Positions 45,180 to 56,890 of a stretch of DNA of 64,000 nucleotides are shown in pieces (position 1 is the first letter of the stretch; the number at the start of each line of letters is the position of its first letter). Origin of the DNA: Beverwykella pulmonaria (taxonomy: Eukaryota; Ascomycota; Dothideomycetes; Pleosporales; Melanommataceae). Position numbers and translations under genes: made by a program. Location: the NCBI GenBank assembly GCA_001599595.1, contig BCHH01000006.1:865197-929196 (forward strand). Direction: 5' to 3'. Below the pieces are notes generated by a model that had not been told where the DNA came from, did not search any database, and was given only the letters and a program-made list of their open reading frames with translations.

Positions 45180-45907
45180 ATGCCTTCCGCTACGAGGCCC
45201 GACTCTTGCTCTCCCTCACCTGCGCCCGCCCCGCCCATCGCCGAGACCCCCGGTCCGCGGGCACAGGGCTTCATCAACATCTTCAACGCCACCGTAGAGA
45301 AGACGTTGGAGAAATGCTCGGCCAAGAACTTCGCCTCCTGCTTCCCCACCACTGCGCAATATAACCCCGAGAATCTAGAAGACCTTCGACAGCAGATCGT
45401 CCAGCAGCTGGGCCACCAATGGAGGGCCAACTTTGAGGGCATCATGGCCAACCGCGACGTCGTCAAGTCGATCAACTCCTTAGAGCAGTGCATTGAGGAT
45501 GCGAAGCTGAGGAAGAGACGCGCTGAGGCCAACACAAATGGCGGCCCAGTCGAGACGCCCATAGCGTGAGTTGTTCTGTTTGCGCCCAGAGAACACGAGC
45601 GCGAGACTGACAGAATTGTAGACCCCACACGCTATCTCCATCAGCGATTCACCTTGCGCATCTGATGCCATTTCTCGAGGGGCAAACGGCCGAGACGAAC
45701 GCCCGCCTCTCTGCGACCCAAGAAGCCAACGCCAAACTGCTTTCCATCATCACCGCACAACGCGCCGAGATTGAGGCTTTGGTCCGAGGTCTTGAGACTG
45801 TAATACAAGATTTGGAATTCAGCTCACAGATCATGGCTCAGGACGAGGTCCAAGGGCTGAGCAAAGAGATCAGAGACTATGAGATGGAAATGAAGCCCAA
45901 GTCATGA
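45180..45907 (+). CDS. NNF1: Kinetochore protein Nnf1-like (MIND/Mis12 complex)
   Basis: Two exons (45180-45565, 45622-45907; 56-nt intron GTGAGT...GTAG) give 223 aa. After a Pro/Ser-rich leader the sequence is almost entirely helical: FINIFNATVEKTLEKCS, then NFASCFPTTA, LRQQIVQQLGHQWRANFEGI and LEQCIEDAK, followed in exon 2 by a long coiled-coil ending EIRDYEMEM. The FxxxFxxxxxxTLxxxSxxNFAxCFPT pattern is the PF03980 (Nnf1/PMF1) signature. Nnf1 pairs with Mis12 in the MIND complex that links the inner centromere to microtubule-binding Ndc80. It is an essential housekeeping gene, so it marks the edge of ordinary chromosome next to the accessory region. Confidence 0.85.
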
Positions 45908-46940
45908 GAGAATCCCGATCCAGTGCTATCGTACTGTCGAGAACCTTTACACCGCACTCAAAGCCCAATGTCGAGGCGAGCAACAGTGTCCTTGCCCCGA
46001 TTATATCCATAGTGGATCGAAGATCGGGCGTCGTGCTGAGTCGCGGAATGAAGGCATATGAAAGGTGAGACGACGTGCAAAGACGCGACCCAAGAACGCC
46101 GCAGACAAGTATCGGCTCGCCTGCCAAAAACAGAGGCCATATAGACCGTGATGGCCATCCCTTCTGATAGAGTGCGATAAGCGCTAAACACGTGAAAAGC
46201 ACCCTTCACAGCTCAGTTACGAACCGCTCAGTTACGAACCACCTGATTGTGCTATTTTCTTCGGCGCTTTCTTAGTCTACAGTTGCGTCTTCGTGCCACC
46301 CTTTGCGTACGTGCTCGATTTGGTCATCGCACATCTATATTAAATTGCCTAGCATCCATCCCGGTCTTCGGATTCCTTGGAACTGCCGTTTTCACACCCG
46401 GCACCTGCACGGCAACGAGTACGGTATTGCATTGAGTTTCAGGCATGAACGCTATCTTGTTAGAATCGCTTCGTCTCTTCTCGCTGCCATTCATCAAGCT
46501 TCACTTTCGCTATCCTCACATGTTGCAAGCGAACATACAACATGTTGCAACCAAACATACAACACAAAGAGTACACCCATCGCGGTGCTGCAGCCCGATG
46601 CACTCCGCAAGTTGGTATGCACTCCGCGAGTGCCGTTTTGCGGGGCCCCGCGTGCTCGAAATTCCAGGCGCACCCAATGTACTTTAATATCCGATTTCCT
46701 CCTACGGCAAAATGGGCAAATTGGTGCACCCTTTGGTTAGCCGCGACTATAAATTTAATTTATCTCATCAAATGCAGAGAAGGAACGAGAGCCATAATCA
46801 GGCTTGCGTGAGGATGAAGAGCCAGGGCTTCGTATATATGGAGGAGAGCAAAAGTATGACACCTTGTTTCTCGTTGCTCCTGTTCGCTCCGCTGTCAATA
46901 TCTCTAAACGCTCAACAAAAAGACCGTTGATCTTTCCAAC
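45908..46940. other. Intergenic, no gene recognised
   Basis: Short overlapping frames only. A pair of short direct repeats (ACATGTTGCAAGCGAACATA-like followed by CATGTTGCAACCAAACATA-like) lies near 46.52-46.56 kb. The stretch next to 46941 is the likely promoter and leader of the LPMO gene. Confidence 0.45.
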
Positions 46941-47870
46941 ATGAGACTCTCCATCACTCTTGCTGTCGCCTTTGCAGCAGAAAGCATCAGCGCTGCTACC
47001 CTTCAACCGCGTCACTGTAATTCCCCTCTCCGTTTCCTGCCGCTGCCCAAATCCTAACAACCATCCAGACACCTTCCCTGCCCTAACTGGCACCTCCGAC
47101 TGGCAATACGTCCGCACGACCGTCAATGCGCAATCCAACGCCGGTCTCAGCGATGTTTCCTCGGACCAAGTCCGCTGCTACACATCTGGTACGAAGAGCG
47201 CATCCACCATGAGCGTAGCCGCCGGCTCCTCTGTTGGGTTCAAGGCCAACCCTAACATCTTCCACCCTGGCCCACTGCAATTCTATATGGCAAAAGTACC
47301 TTCAGGGCAGAGCGCGGCGACCTGGGATGGGACAGGGAATGTCTGGTTCAAAATTTATGCAGAGAAGGCGACGAGTTCCGGAGGCCAGCTTAGTTGGGGG
47401 AGTCTGAGTAAGTTCGCCTCTTCTCTCTGAAATCTTAGTACAAAGTGGCTGATATAATGGTAGACAAGGGCTCAGTCAGTGTAACGATCCCGAAAGCTAC
47501 TCCATCGGGCGATTATCTGCTCCGTGTTGAGCACATCGCGCTGCATCAGGCGAGCAACGTAAGTGGCCACTGCCCCCTCCTATCTAATTTCAGAACAATC
47601 TCTAATAGGTAAGCAGTTGAATGGTGCGCAACTGTACATCTCCTGTGCCCAGATTACCGTGACGGGTGGCGGAAGCGGCTCCCCTGGACCCCTAGTGGCA
47701 TTTCCGGGTGCTTACAAGAATACTGACCCTGGGCTAAAGGTGAACATCTACAGCGTAAGCTCCTTCTATAATAGGCATAGAGCCGCACTTCCGGGTGAAG
47801 AGACTGCTAACTCATGTGATAGGGAGCAACTTCATACACTCCCCCAGGACCTGCGGTGTGGTCTGGTTAG
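46941..47870 (+). CDS. AA9 lytic polysaccharide monooxygenase, no CBM
   Basis: Five exons (46941-47016, 47069-47407, 47464-47558, 47617-47754, 47823-47870) give 231 aa. Residues 1-18 are a signal peptide ending SISA. Next come ATLQPR and then HYTFPALTG, the N-terminal histidine motif of AA9 enzymes (His25 here). The second copper ligand is His91 in [13 protein letters not shown], and the third site lies in HIALHQASN plus [11 protein letters not shown], where Tyr is the axial residue. The C-terminus [11 protein letters not shown] is the usual end of single-domain AA9 proteins. The enzyme would oxidatively cleave cellulose or hemicellulose outside the cell, using copper and peroxide or oxygen. 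The six residues between signal cleavage and His25 must be removed for activity. Confidence 0.92.
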
Positions 47871-48653
47871 ATTGCCTTGGACAAGAGGCCGGATGTGAGG
47901 GATTAAAGAGCCATAGAAGGAGGATACAAAGAGCAACCATCGGCCGTGGACGAGCTTCGCTTGGGGTGGGGTTATTTTTGAGTACAGCTCTCCTTGGTAG
48001 TTTACGAACTATCAACAGAGAACTCCTTCAGATGTCTACAAATACTTCAGCCTTGCTCCGTCAATTCTCTTCCGCGAGATATGTTTTGATTTGCACTACA
48101 TGGAAGAGTGTTAACTACATAGGGCTAGTGCCACAACTCGGGCGTTCGGCGAAGCGAGTCCTCGCACTTCAATCTTTAAATTTCAGTATTCACCCTACCC
48201 ATTTGCATCGCCAGAAGATCTTCGAATGCCTTCTGAGGCCCTTCACATTAAACCGACTCGAACAGGAATTGCTTTTCTGCTTCTAGTGACGGATTTGCAG
48301 CTCTCATTTCGCCGTCTACCACCACTTTCTAACAATTTTTAGAAACACATGACATTCACTGCCGAGCCAAGATACTAACAGGCCGACAGCCCGTTCTAGA
48401 ACGCCACCCTGCAGGCGATGCCGCTACATTGGTTCTCAGACTTCGCTACTTTACGTTTAGTCGACTTGCACACCTTCGCCCTACTCCCTTTAAGGAAAGG
48501 CTACATACAATTGCAGGGTGTATTATCCGGTAATTGGTCAAAGTAGGAGCTAATTGACGTGGCATTGTACTGATGTCTTAGTAGCAAACGAACACGAAGA
48601 CGAGGAGCCTACTGAGCATACAACCCTCACTTCGTTCCACAACCGCCTCAACC
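47871..48653. other. Intergenic, no gene recognised
   Basis: Contains the LPMO 3' region and the promoter of the methyltransferase gene. One open frame runs 47795-48286 but it overlaps the LPMO's last exon in another frame and shows no domain. Confidence 0.45.
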
Positions 48654-49557
48654 ATGTCTGACGAAGAACCTTACTGGCTAGGGCGCGCTTCTGACGAGCA
48701 GCAGCGACTTGTCAAGCAACACTACGTCTGGACGAAGTCCGTCAAATCTCTCAAATTCGTAGACGACACTAACGAGATACAGAAGTATCGGGTACCTCGT
48801 CCACCCCACTATAGCACGCACACTCCCAGACAATGCCCGGGTCGCAGATATAGGAACTGGAACTGGCATCTGGCTAACCGAGCTCGCCAAAAAATCCCCC
48901 TTGACCTACCGCTTCGACGGCTACGACATCTCTGATGCCTTGTTTCAACCAGCTGACAATCTCCCGCCAAATGTCACCCTCGGCTTCGGCGACTTTAAGA
49001 AGCCCATTCCCGAGGACCTGCGTGGCAAATTCGACCTTGTTAATATTCGCTTGATCATCATCTCTATGGGTGAAGGCGTCTGGGAGACTACTCTCCGTAA
49101 TGTGCTCACACTGCTCAAGCCGGGCGGTGCTATCCAATGGACCGAGGGCGATTTCTTCGTCGCGAGAGGGTTCCGCGGCGCGAACTCGACTTCCACAAGC
49201 GGCCACTACATGACCAAAGCCCAGCTCAAAATGAATGGTACTCTCAAAGCACGATTCGGCTTCAACTTCCCCGACTTCCACACGCTCTTCACGGGCGCAG
49301 GATTGCAGGACGTAGAGGAAGATGTATCCAGCACTGACCGCCTGCCCGAGCAGCGGCAAGCCTTTACGGAAATAGGAACTGGGGCTGTTTTTGGAGCATT
49401 GAGGAATATGGCAGGTACGAAAACGGAGGGGTATTGGTCAGAGGAGGAAGTGGATGGGTACAGGCAGAAAGCCGTCGAGGATATGCAGAGTGGAGCTTAT
49501 TTGAGGTGGGATTTGCATGTTACGATTGGATTTACGAGTAAGTGGTCGGCTGCTTGA
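48654..49557 (+). CDS. LaeA-like/UMTA-type SAM methyltransferase
   Basis: Two exons (48654-48736, 48783-49557) give 285 aa. The 46-nt intron has a weak donor (GTCCGT) but a perfect branch site (CACTAACG) and a CAG acceptor; the join gives HYVWTKSIGYLVHPTI, which matches this family. The SAM motif is VADIGTGTGIWLTEL, then YRFDGYDIS, a DLVNIRL motif and LLKPGGAIQWTEGDF after motif II. These enzymes form a large fungal family including LaeA and tyrosine- or metabolite-modifying methyltransferases; many are linked to secondary metabolism, but the substrate here is unknown. No cluster partners are adjacent. Confidence 0.88.
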
Positions 49558-50099
49558 GGAGAGGGTGTTTAATTCTGAAGGTGGGTGGGTGGATGGGTTT
49601 GTTTGGGTATTTTCATGGTGTTGAGAGGGATATGATAGGAGTATACACGTGCCGGCGACATCCTTTCTCGTAATGAATAGATTCATCTCCCCAGGGAAGT
49701 TCCCTTGTCTACGATACTAACATTCACCCTTCTGCAGCCCAATCTAGCACATTTTTGCCATCTGCGCCAACCAGTGTAAAGCAGGCCCAACCATGAGAAG
49801 CGCCTCCGTTCTAGGAGCCAGGACCCTTCTCTGAACTTTCACCCAAACTATGTGATTGGTGGAGCGGATGTTCGAGGATCCTATTCATTTCGGATGCCCG
49901 TCAAGCCTTCTATCCTTCACATGTTCACTAGAGCATCGAGGCCATTTCTGGAGAAGCGAAGCCCCTCAAACCCTTTTAGTCACAACCGCTCGATTCTCCA
50001 CCCTTGTCTGGAGTGAAACAGTGGGAAATAACGAGCTTCATCGCGATCTGTATCGATGGCTCGCTTCCAGACTAATGCTGTGTAACGAGGGAGATCATT
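49558..50099. other. Intergenic, no gene recognised
   Basis: Short frames only; a + frame from 49856 runs into the next region without any recognisable domain. Confidence 0.4.
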
Positions 50100-50899
50100 T
50101 TTCTCCTTGAAAGTCTTCATTCCATTGTCATATTTTCGTCCTACATCACTCGCTTCGTAGACTCTCCTTCAATAACGGCGTTGGATACACAGCAACCCTC
50201 CGACAGTGCAACTAGTCAATTCCTCAACGTTATTGCCGATCCCTTCCAAAACCAGGTCAGCATTCTTATGCTTTCAATGCCTCAATAGTACCCGCTAACA
50301 TTTTCCAGGTTCAAGAAAACTCCATCTACGTCGCCCATGGTGCATGCTAAGTCTCAGCATCTTCTTTGCGAGATTTATGGACATAAATTGAGTACAGAAA
50401 GAGATATCTTCAAGACTCCGCAAATTCGTAGCATGCCGAGCACGCCACTCGTATACAGTGATGTTTTCATGTCCGAGGTGGGTCTGCAGAGGGTGGGAAA
50501 GATGGAGACGCAGAGCATTCCGCATGTCGAGATCATCAAGAAGAAGGGTCTGGATTTTGAGGACTTCAAAAAGAGGCCAGAGTCCAAGGAAGAGTTTGGT
50601 GGTGATGGCAAGTTGTATGGATGACCGGGGATTTACTAAGTAGATCTGGGACACCGAACACATTTGCTATGCCAGCGAATGTCGTGGAAACGGAGGAGGG
50701 AGCCAGCACGAAATCGAGCACGACCGAAACAATCCCGGAAGACAGGAATGGAGTTTCGAGCGAGCAGGTTAGAGACGGAGGAACGCAGTATGAACGTGGA
50801 TATCAGGCCACACCGATGACAGACTCTTTTGACCTAGCGTATAGTAGTATCCCAACGTCGCAGTTTGAAGCAGATGATATTTTAGAGAGGGGAGGGTGA
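50100..50899 (+). CDS. Uncharacterised coding-like region, model unresolved
   Basis: An upstream stretch ends ADPFQNQ at a good donor (GTCAGC near 50257), and a CAG acceptor near 50308 follows. Downstream, a frame from 50337 reads PSTPLVYSDVF, then HVEIIKKKGLDFEDFKKRP and stops at 50624. A third frame, 50621-50899, is Ser/Thr-rich. The composition looks coding, but the frames do not join with ordinary introns, so this may be a decayed gene. I do not recognise the family. Confidence 0.3.
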
Positions 50900-51468
50900 A
50901 TTTTAGGTAGCCTCTTTGGATAGAAGAGACCCTAAGGAAAGGATTCTGGGGTATTTTTCGGGGTAGGGACGATGGAGTAAAGGAGTTACGAGAAGTTTAG
51001 GGGGGTGGGTGAATGAGGCAGGTTGATGGAGGCAATGCGTTTTGCAGCGTTAAACGGTGTTGCATTTCATGGTCGAGGAGTAGAGCATTAGAATAAGCAT
51101 AATTCGGCGAGTATCTGTACAGCAATTTACAAGGCGTTTTTGGACGCCTTGCCAAATCTGCAACAAAATTTGACTTGGGAAGTGAGAAATCAGCCTAGCG
51201 CCACAATGGGCACATACAAATTCAGCTGACGCAGTCCTCGGAATCCTACCTGCCCGATTATTGGAGCGTTAAAAGCCAAAACAAGCAGTGTGATCTAGTA
51301 CTACTTTGCCCCCCACATTCTCACATGGCTGCCTGATTGCAAACAACTCTGATAACTCTGGAGGGTCTGCTTTATATTTCTATTTTTCGATACTTGGAGA
51401 CACGACCTCAAGACTCTAAATCAACTCTGCGGAAAACAATAAGGTGTTACCCAAGCGAGTTCGTCAGA

Positions 51469-52187
51469 ATGGTGCTGTGTCTGTGTTTCGGGGCCCGGAA
51501 GCGGAAAGCTGCGCCAGCGGCTAGCGGATCTCAAAGTATGTTCGATTATGATATCTTCTCTGTTTTGCTTGTAAGTTGACTAAGAGAAACAATGCACATT
51601 CAGATCCCAGTACTAAGAAGCCAATCCCTCAACAACCCGATCACAATGCTTCTCCAAGTCTTCGAATTACCACATCAAAACCACTTTGTGGGAAAGAGAC
51701 CTCCATGAACGACGACGACTTGAACTCGAACATTGTTCCTAATTACAACTCCACCATATCCCCCTTAGATCTATCCGCATCCTCCCCACCACCTCAGTCC
51801 ATATTTCCTCCCCTGACTCAGTCACCTCCAACATACCACGCCTACGAACCACCATCCCAAACATCTTTCACTCACCCCGAATTCCCAGAATCGGCAGTCA
51901 CATTCGCACTACGCGCCTCCGCACCATCGCAACTCTCAGCCGCCGAAGAACTTGATAGATGCGACAGAGAGCAGGCGGAGCTGGAGCAAGGCGTGTTTTT
52001 GCATTCGATTAGGTATGGGGATCAGTTGAACCGGGGGCTAGATGAGTTGAGTAGGTTTCAAGAAGATAGGGAGTTGGAGGTGGAGGAGCGGTATGGGATG
52101 ACGAGGGAGCAGATTAAGAGAGAGAGGATGTTGAGTGAGTGGGCAGAGGGGGAGAGGTGGGGGGAAGATTGGGATGAGGATGGATAG
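51469..52187 (+). CDS. Small disordered hypothetical protein
   Basis: Two exons (51469-51535, 51604-52187; intron GTATGT...TTCAG with a GACTAAG branch site) give 216 aa. The N-terminus MVLCLCFGARKRK is short, Cys-rich and basic, as in lipid-modified, membrane-attached proteins. The middle is Pro/Ser-rich and disordered. The last 70 residues are strongly charged and helical (REQAELEQGVF, then YGMTREQIKRERMLSEW). I recognise no named domain. Conserved hypothetical proteins of this layout occur in Pezizomycotina. Confidence 0.65.
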
Positions 52188-52733
52188 GTTGGGGGAGAGG
52201 GATGGGGCGAATGAGAGAGAGAGAGAGAGAGAGCTAAAAATAATTTTGGACTGATGCCGAATTTGTTTGCCTCCGACGCCACACTGATACTGCTATCGCA
52301 GCCCTCGAGATGCTTCCATGCGTTCATATTGGCGACCACAGTCCGCACATATTTGGCTTACTATCAGAACATACCCAAAACATACCCTCTTCCCCCCCCC
52401 CAAATGGCTCAATGATATTGATGAAAGCGCGACCAATGAACTACCGAGTGGGGCGAGGGTCGGGATAGGGGGCTTCAAGTCGCGCAATGTATTTTCCCGG
52501 TCGCGTGGTGGCGGAGATTGTGAAATTGAACTGAGATTGGGCATGTTAGCTACGCATGGAGTAATTGTAAGGAATATATATGTGAGCATTTCGCCCCGTA
52601 GTTTCCGTGTACAGCAGAACCTGGCCTTGCAATTTCCCACGTCCCATTACCATGCGACCCTTTATCGCGATCCTAAACTAGCCATCCTCGCCACGGTACC
52701 TTTTCAAATCATCATTCAGCGCCTTCCCATTAC
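52188..52733. other. Convergent intergenic stretch
   Basis: Contains a short GA dinucleotide run near 52.21 kb and a C-run near 52.39 kb. It lies between the 3' ends of two convergent genes, and no gene is seen. Confidence 0.5.
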
Positions 52734-54279
52734 CTAAAATTTCACCAACTCCTCATACTTCCCCAAAAACTCTTTCACCGCCCCACAGAACCTCTCCAAC
52801 TCGCTCCAGGGCGTCCCCAAAATCAACGCAATACTGATCCTCCTCGTCAGCCAGAACCCCTGCTCCAACATCTCATACCAAAACAACTCTCTCAGCGCCG
52901 CAACATCCTTCTTGTCCCTATAACTGCGAATCTCTTTTTTCCCATCCTCCAAAAAGTGAATCCCAATAATCGTACCCCGCCCCGTAACCGCCATCTTCGT
53001 GCCCTGACTGATCTCCTGCAGTCTCTCAAGAAGCTTATCGCCTAGCTTATTGAATTCTACAGACGTCTCAGGAGTGTAAATCTCCTTAAGTCCCGTGTAC
53101 CCAGCCACCATACTCAGGGTATTGTTATTAAAAGTCCCCGAATGTGCGAGTGCTTTGTCGTCTCTAGGATCATACACGCCCATAATATCCTCCCTCCCTC
53201 CAAAAGCACCAAAGCTCATACCACCACCAAGATATTTCCCCATGGTTGTCAAATCCGGCCTCAGGCCCTCCAACTCCTGCAATCCCCCAGGTGCAAGCCG
53301 ACTCGTCATCACCTCATCTAAGATAAAAACAGCACCGACCTTTTTCGCGCTCGCCTGAATCTGGTGTAGGAACGTGTGCGTGCCGACGATGCAGGGCCCG
53401 CCACCTTGCATACCCTCTACAATTACAGCTGCCACGTCTCCACTCTCCTCAATTTTCTTTCGCGTGTCGTCGACGTCATTGTACTCCGCGACAATCCAGT
53501 CCTCTCTATCGATTACATTCGCGGCTGGTGCATCAGAGGGGAACATGAAACACCCCCCATGATACGCGCCAGTGAAGACGACAACTTTTCGGCGGCCGGT
53601 AAAGCGTTTTGCGCCAAGTAGTGCATGTAAATTGGCTTCTGTGCCGGAGTTGGTGAAGCGAATGAGGGAGAGGTGGAAGCGGGTGCAGAGGAGCGAGGCG
53701 TGGCGTGCTTCGTGGAGTGTGGTTCCGCCGAGGTTGAGACCGATTTGTTGGATGGTGGTGATGAGCGTGGATTGGATGAGTGGGTGCGAGTGTCCGTAGA
53801 GCCCGGCTGTCATTTCGCCGACGAAGTCGGTGTATCTAGAAGTGTTAGCCTCGGAGTTTTAGTTTCCAGGAAGAAATATAAGACAGGCGTATGAAGGGTA
53901 GATTTGATGTGAGAATATAGTACAGGAATTGCAAAGAAATGTGTACGAAGAAGAAATTTGGGAAATACGACGACGAAGGTTGGGAAGGATCTCAAGAAAG
54001 TAATTGGACTTACGTGTGACCATCTTCATCCTCAATCTGATATCCCTTTCCGCTCTTGATGAATATAGGGAATGGTGCAGTGTGGAGCAACGACCTCGTA
54101 TTCCCTCCAGGAAGGCTCTTGACGGACTCTTCGTGCAACTTTAAACTCGTCACATTTTGCTCTATAAAGCGCACTTTGGCAGATTCCAGAGCTTCTGCCA
54201 TATTTGCATACTCTCGCTTGATAGGTTGAGGCTTGATGCTCTCCTCTGTGGGGTGGGGCAGAATGACGGCTGGTGACAT
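52734..54279 (-). CDS. Class III aminotransferase, glutamate-1-semialdehyde aminomutase-like
   Basis: Two exons (54279-54014, 53835-52734) give 455 aa. The intron (178 nt) starts GTAAGT and ends CTTCTAG; the join reads DGHTYTDFVGE. PLP-fold landmarks are in order: LPGGNTRSLLH near residue 58, TAGLYGHSHP, FTNSGTEANLHA, AYHGGCFMFPSD, the Asp motif ILDEVMTSR, and the Schiff-base lysine in TTMGKYLGGGMSFGAFGG (about Lys289). The match is to the GSA-aminomutase subgroup. Fungi make 5-aminolevulinate by the glycine route, so a haem role is unlikely; beta-amino acid or other transamination is more plausible. No N-terminal targeting signal is evident. Confidence 0.88.
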
Positions 54280-55465
54280 GTTGAGAACGAAAAAGGTGTC
54301 AATGGACTGGTGGATGAAGTATTTGGATGTTAAGAGTCTCTATTGCTAAATACCTAATAGATGGAGTGTCTTTAGATGCTATGGCTCTTGGGTTCAAATC
54401 TCGATAACATTTTCATTTCGGATGGACTAGTGAGTGCAGATCCTGGATACTTTTCCGAAAGGTCATGCCGTTCCCGACGCGAAAGTGGTCTCGGGCCGTG
54501 AACATGTGGAAGCTGACTCATGACGATGTGCGTAATTTTTTTCGAGAGAGATTTTGAAAGTCTGCATTGTGCGAGATTTTGCGCTCTTCGTACCAGCATC
54601 TAAGTGCTGGCTAAAATTCTTTAGATGAATTATCAAGTGGCTAAAAGGTGGGACTGCGTGTGGAGTCGACTCGCCAGCAGGAAGATACTAAGGCATGCCT
54701 TTCTCGGCCAAAAGTAGTACCATCTAATAATAGTCTAACTTCGCTGTTTGTTAGTCACTATGTGTAACGTGCACTCTTTCCACTTTCGTCTTAATGTGCA
54801 GACCGTGTTCCTTGATCTTCCACCCTCCCATCGGATTTCTTCAACCACAACACCGGAACCAAATCCCATATTCCTATCCCAGCCTCTTGCGCAGGACGCC
54901 TCGCACGATCTTCCCTCATCAGACGCCGCACGCCACATCCTTACTTTAGACACTATGAATCCCGCCGTCCCACCATTCCGCCTATTCCCAAATTGTACCA
55001 CCCTAATCCCGATTCGGCAAATGGTGCTGTTAAACTGACGCCGCCGCACACACTGCACAATGCATAACGCAACCCGCTTTCAAGCCTACATCCTGCAACA
55101 TATTCCTTCATATTGCTAGATGAGGTAGTTTGGGGTGCGGCGAGGGAAAAGTGTGGATTGCTGCGAGTACCATTTGCTGTTTTGGGTGTGGAGGATGGAG
55201 GACGAGAGACGCCTTGGCGTTGGTGAGGCGGTGGTTGTATGGCGGCGAGGTGCATATGTAGTACTTGATTTAGAGTGGGAGGATGCGAGGAGCAATATGC
55301 GGTGTGTAGCGGCGATGCGGCAGAGAGAGAATGTCGATGAAGAGTGAGAAAAGAGGAACGCCATTGTGTAGTAATACATGAACCTCAGTAAAATTCGAGA
55401 TGCTCGGAAAAGTACAAATTCGAAACTCAAACGCTCAAGTCTATAACAAGAAGGTTGGATCGTCG
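54280..55465. other. Intergenic, no gene recognised
   Basis: Promoter of the aminotransferase (near 54.3 kb) and 3' region of the next minus-strand gene. Frames at 54.7-55.4 kb are short, opposed and without domains. Confidence 0.45.
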
Positions 55466-56890
55466 TCAGTTTTCCCTTCTCGGACGCACCTCTAGCGTCT
55501 CCACTTCTCTTTCATACCGCCGGCTTTTGCCCCTACTCGGACCCACGCTCGCACTCCTTCTGCTGCTCCTTGACTCACTGAGACTCAGTCCGCTATCTCT
55601 CCTACTCCCAAGCTTTTTCTCAATCACCTCTATCGCATCTTGTTCGAGCTCTAACTCCTCTACATCATGGTCCATCCAGATGTGTCGGATGAGGGCCTTG
55701 ACATCCCCGCATACGGTGTGGTTCTTTGAAGCCTTCGATCTCGAGCACAGTATGCATGAATACCCTCCATCAATCCCCTCGCGATGGCACTTGACAACAA
55801 ATCGGTTTTGGATGTTGAAACAACGCTCTACGCCTCCATCAACCATGAAGACCTCCCAAGACTTTCCAGGCGAAAGATGTAGGACGCGCTTGCAGTATGG
55901 ACAATACGGTGATGCGTTAGAGGTAATACTTGAATGGAGAGCTTGAGAAGGATTGCGTTGAAGATCGCGCGCGTAGAGGCAGTAATCCGCTCGTGAGAGG
56001 GGAATAGAGCGAGGGGGATCTTGCGTGTCGTACGAGGTTAGGCCGGAGAAGGATGTCGATTCTGTGTCGGATCGTTTGGGCTTGGGTCTGCTAGCTATAT
56101 CGGCGGTTGTTGGATTCGCCAAGGTTACAGTATGTTCGTCTGATATTGGGGCTTCATGGTAGGAAGACTTGACGAACGTGTTTGACTGTGACGCTGTTGA
56201 AGGTGCGACAGTAACCGGGTAAGGTGGAGCTTGCGGAGGTTCCAAGTTGGATGCTGGAGATGAAGTTGGTCGAGGAGGTGGTAGCTTGATGGCGAGCTGG
56301 CGCTGATGTTGCGCTGAAAGCACATCGACACAAATTGTTCCAGCAGCTCGACAGGCTGCGAGAATACTTGAAAGGTGATGGGATATAGGCTCAGGTGAAG
56401 TTGGCCCATACAGAAATGTAGTAATGATAACGGACTGCAGTGTTATGATCTGAGACTGAAGGGCAGTCTGCGAAAAGACTGTGCGAAGGACATCAGTGAG
56501 CGCATGACTTCCTAGCACAGAACAAACCCAGGAGAAACCGTACCATCACCAACCGAAAACTGCGGCCCAATATCATGAAATCCAATCTCGAATCTACGTG
56601 TAACAGCTGCCTTGTCTAACACGATACTTTCATCGCTATGCAGCTCGTCATCCTCGACATATTCAATCTTCCTTGATGGGGGATATCCTATCGACCTCAG
56701 CCTCTGCTCGTAATCCCTCTTCTCTTTATGTTTTAATGTCTGATGGAGGTCTCTCGCTGCATCGAACACGTCCAGTAAAGTGTAAACGAGAGCTTGCACG
56801 ATATTTGCGGGATCGGCGGTTGGATTCTGCAAGTCATTAGCACATGTGCCGCCTTCAGATCCTGATTCCGAAACTCACCAAAACACCCAT
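55466..56890 (-). CDS. Conserved fungal zinc-finger-like protein, unknown role
   Basis: Three exons. Exon 1 is only 12 nt (56890-56879, MGVL) and ends in a strong GTGAGT donor. Exon 2 starts at 56826 and ends near 56544 or 56550. Exon 3 is 56511-55466. The second intron is very short (32 or 38 nt). About 445 aa. The N-terminal third is helical (IVQALVYTLLDVFDAA and LQSQIITLQSVIITTFLYG). A disordered middle follows. The C-terminal part has a Cys/His array, YCPYCKRVLHL, then CHREGIDGGYSCILCSR and LIRHIWMDH, spaced like a degenerate C2H2-type zinc site. An Arg/Ser-rich tail follows. The family is common in Pezizomycotina but, to my knowledge, uncharacterised. Confidence 0.7.

Noticed and set aside
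54385..54420. GGTTCAAATC, which resembles a tRNA T-arm
   Set aside because: I could not fold the flanks into a matching acceptor stem, D-arm and anticodon arm on either strand.
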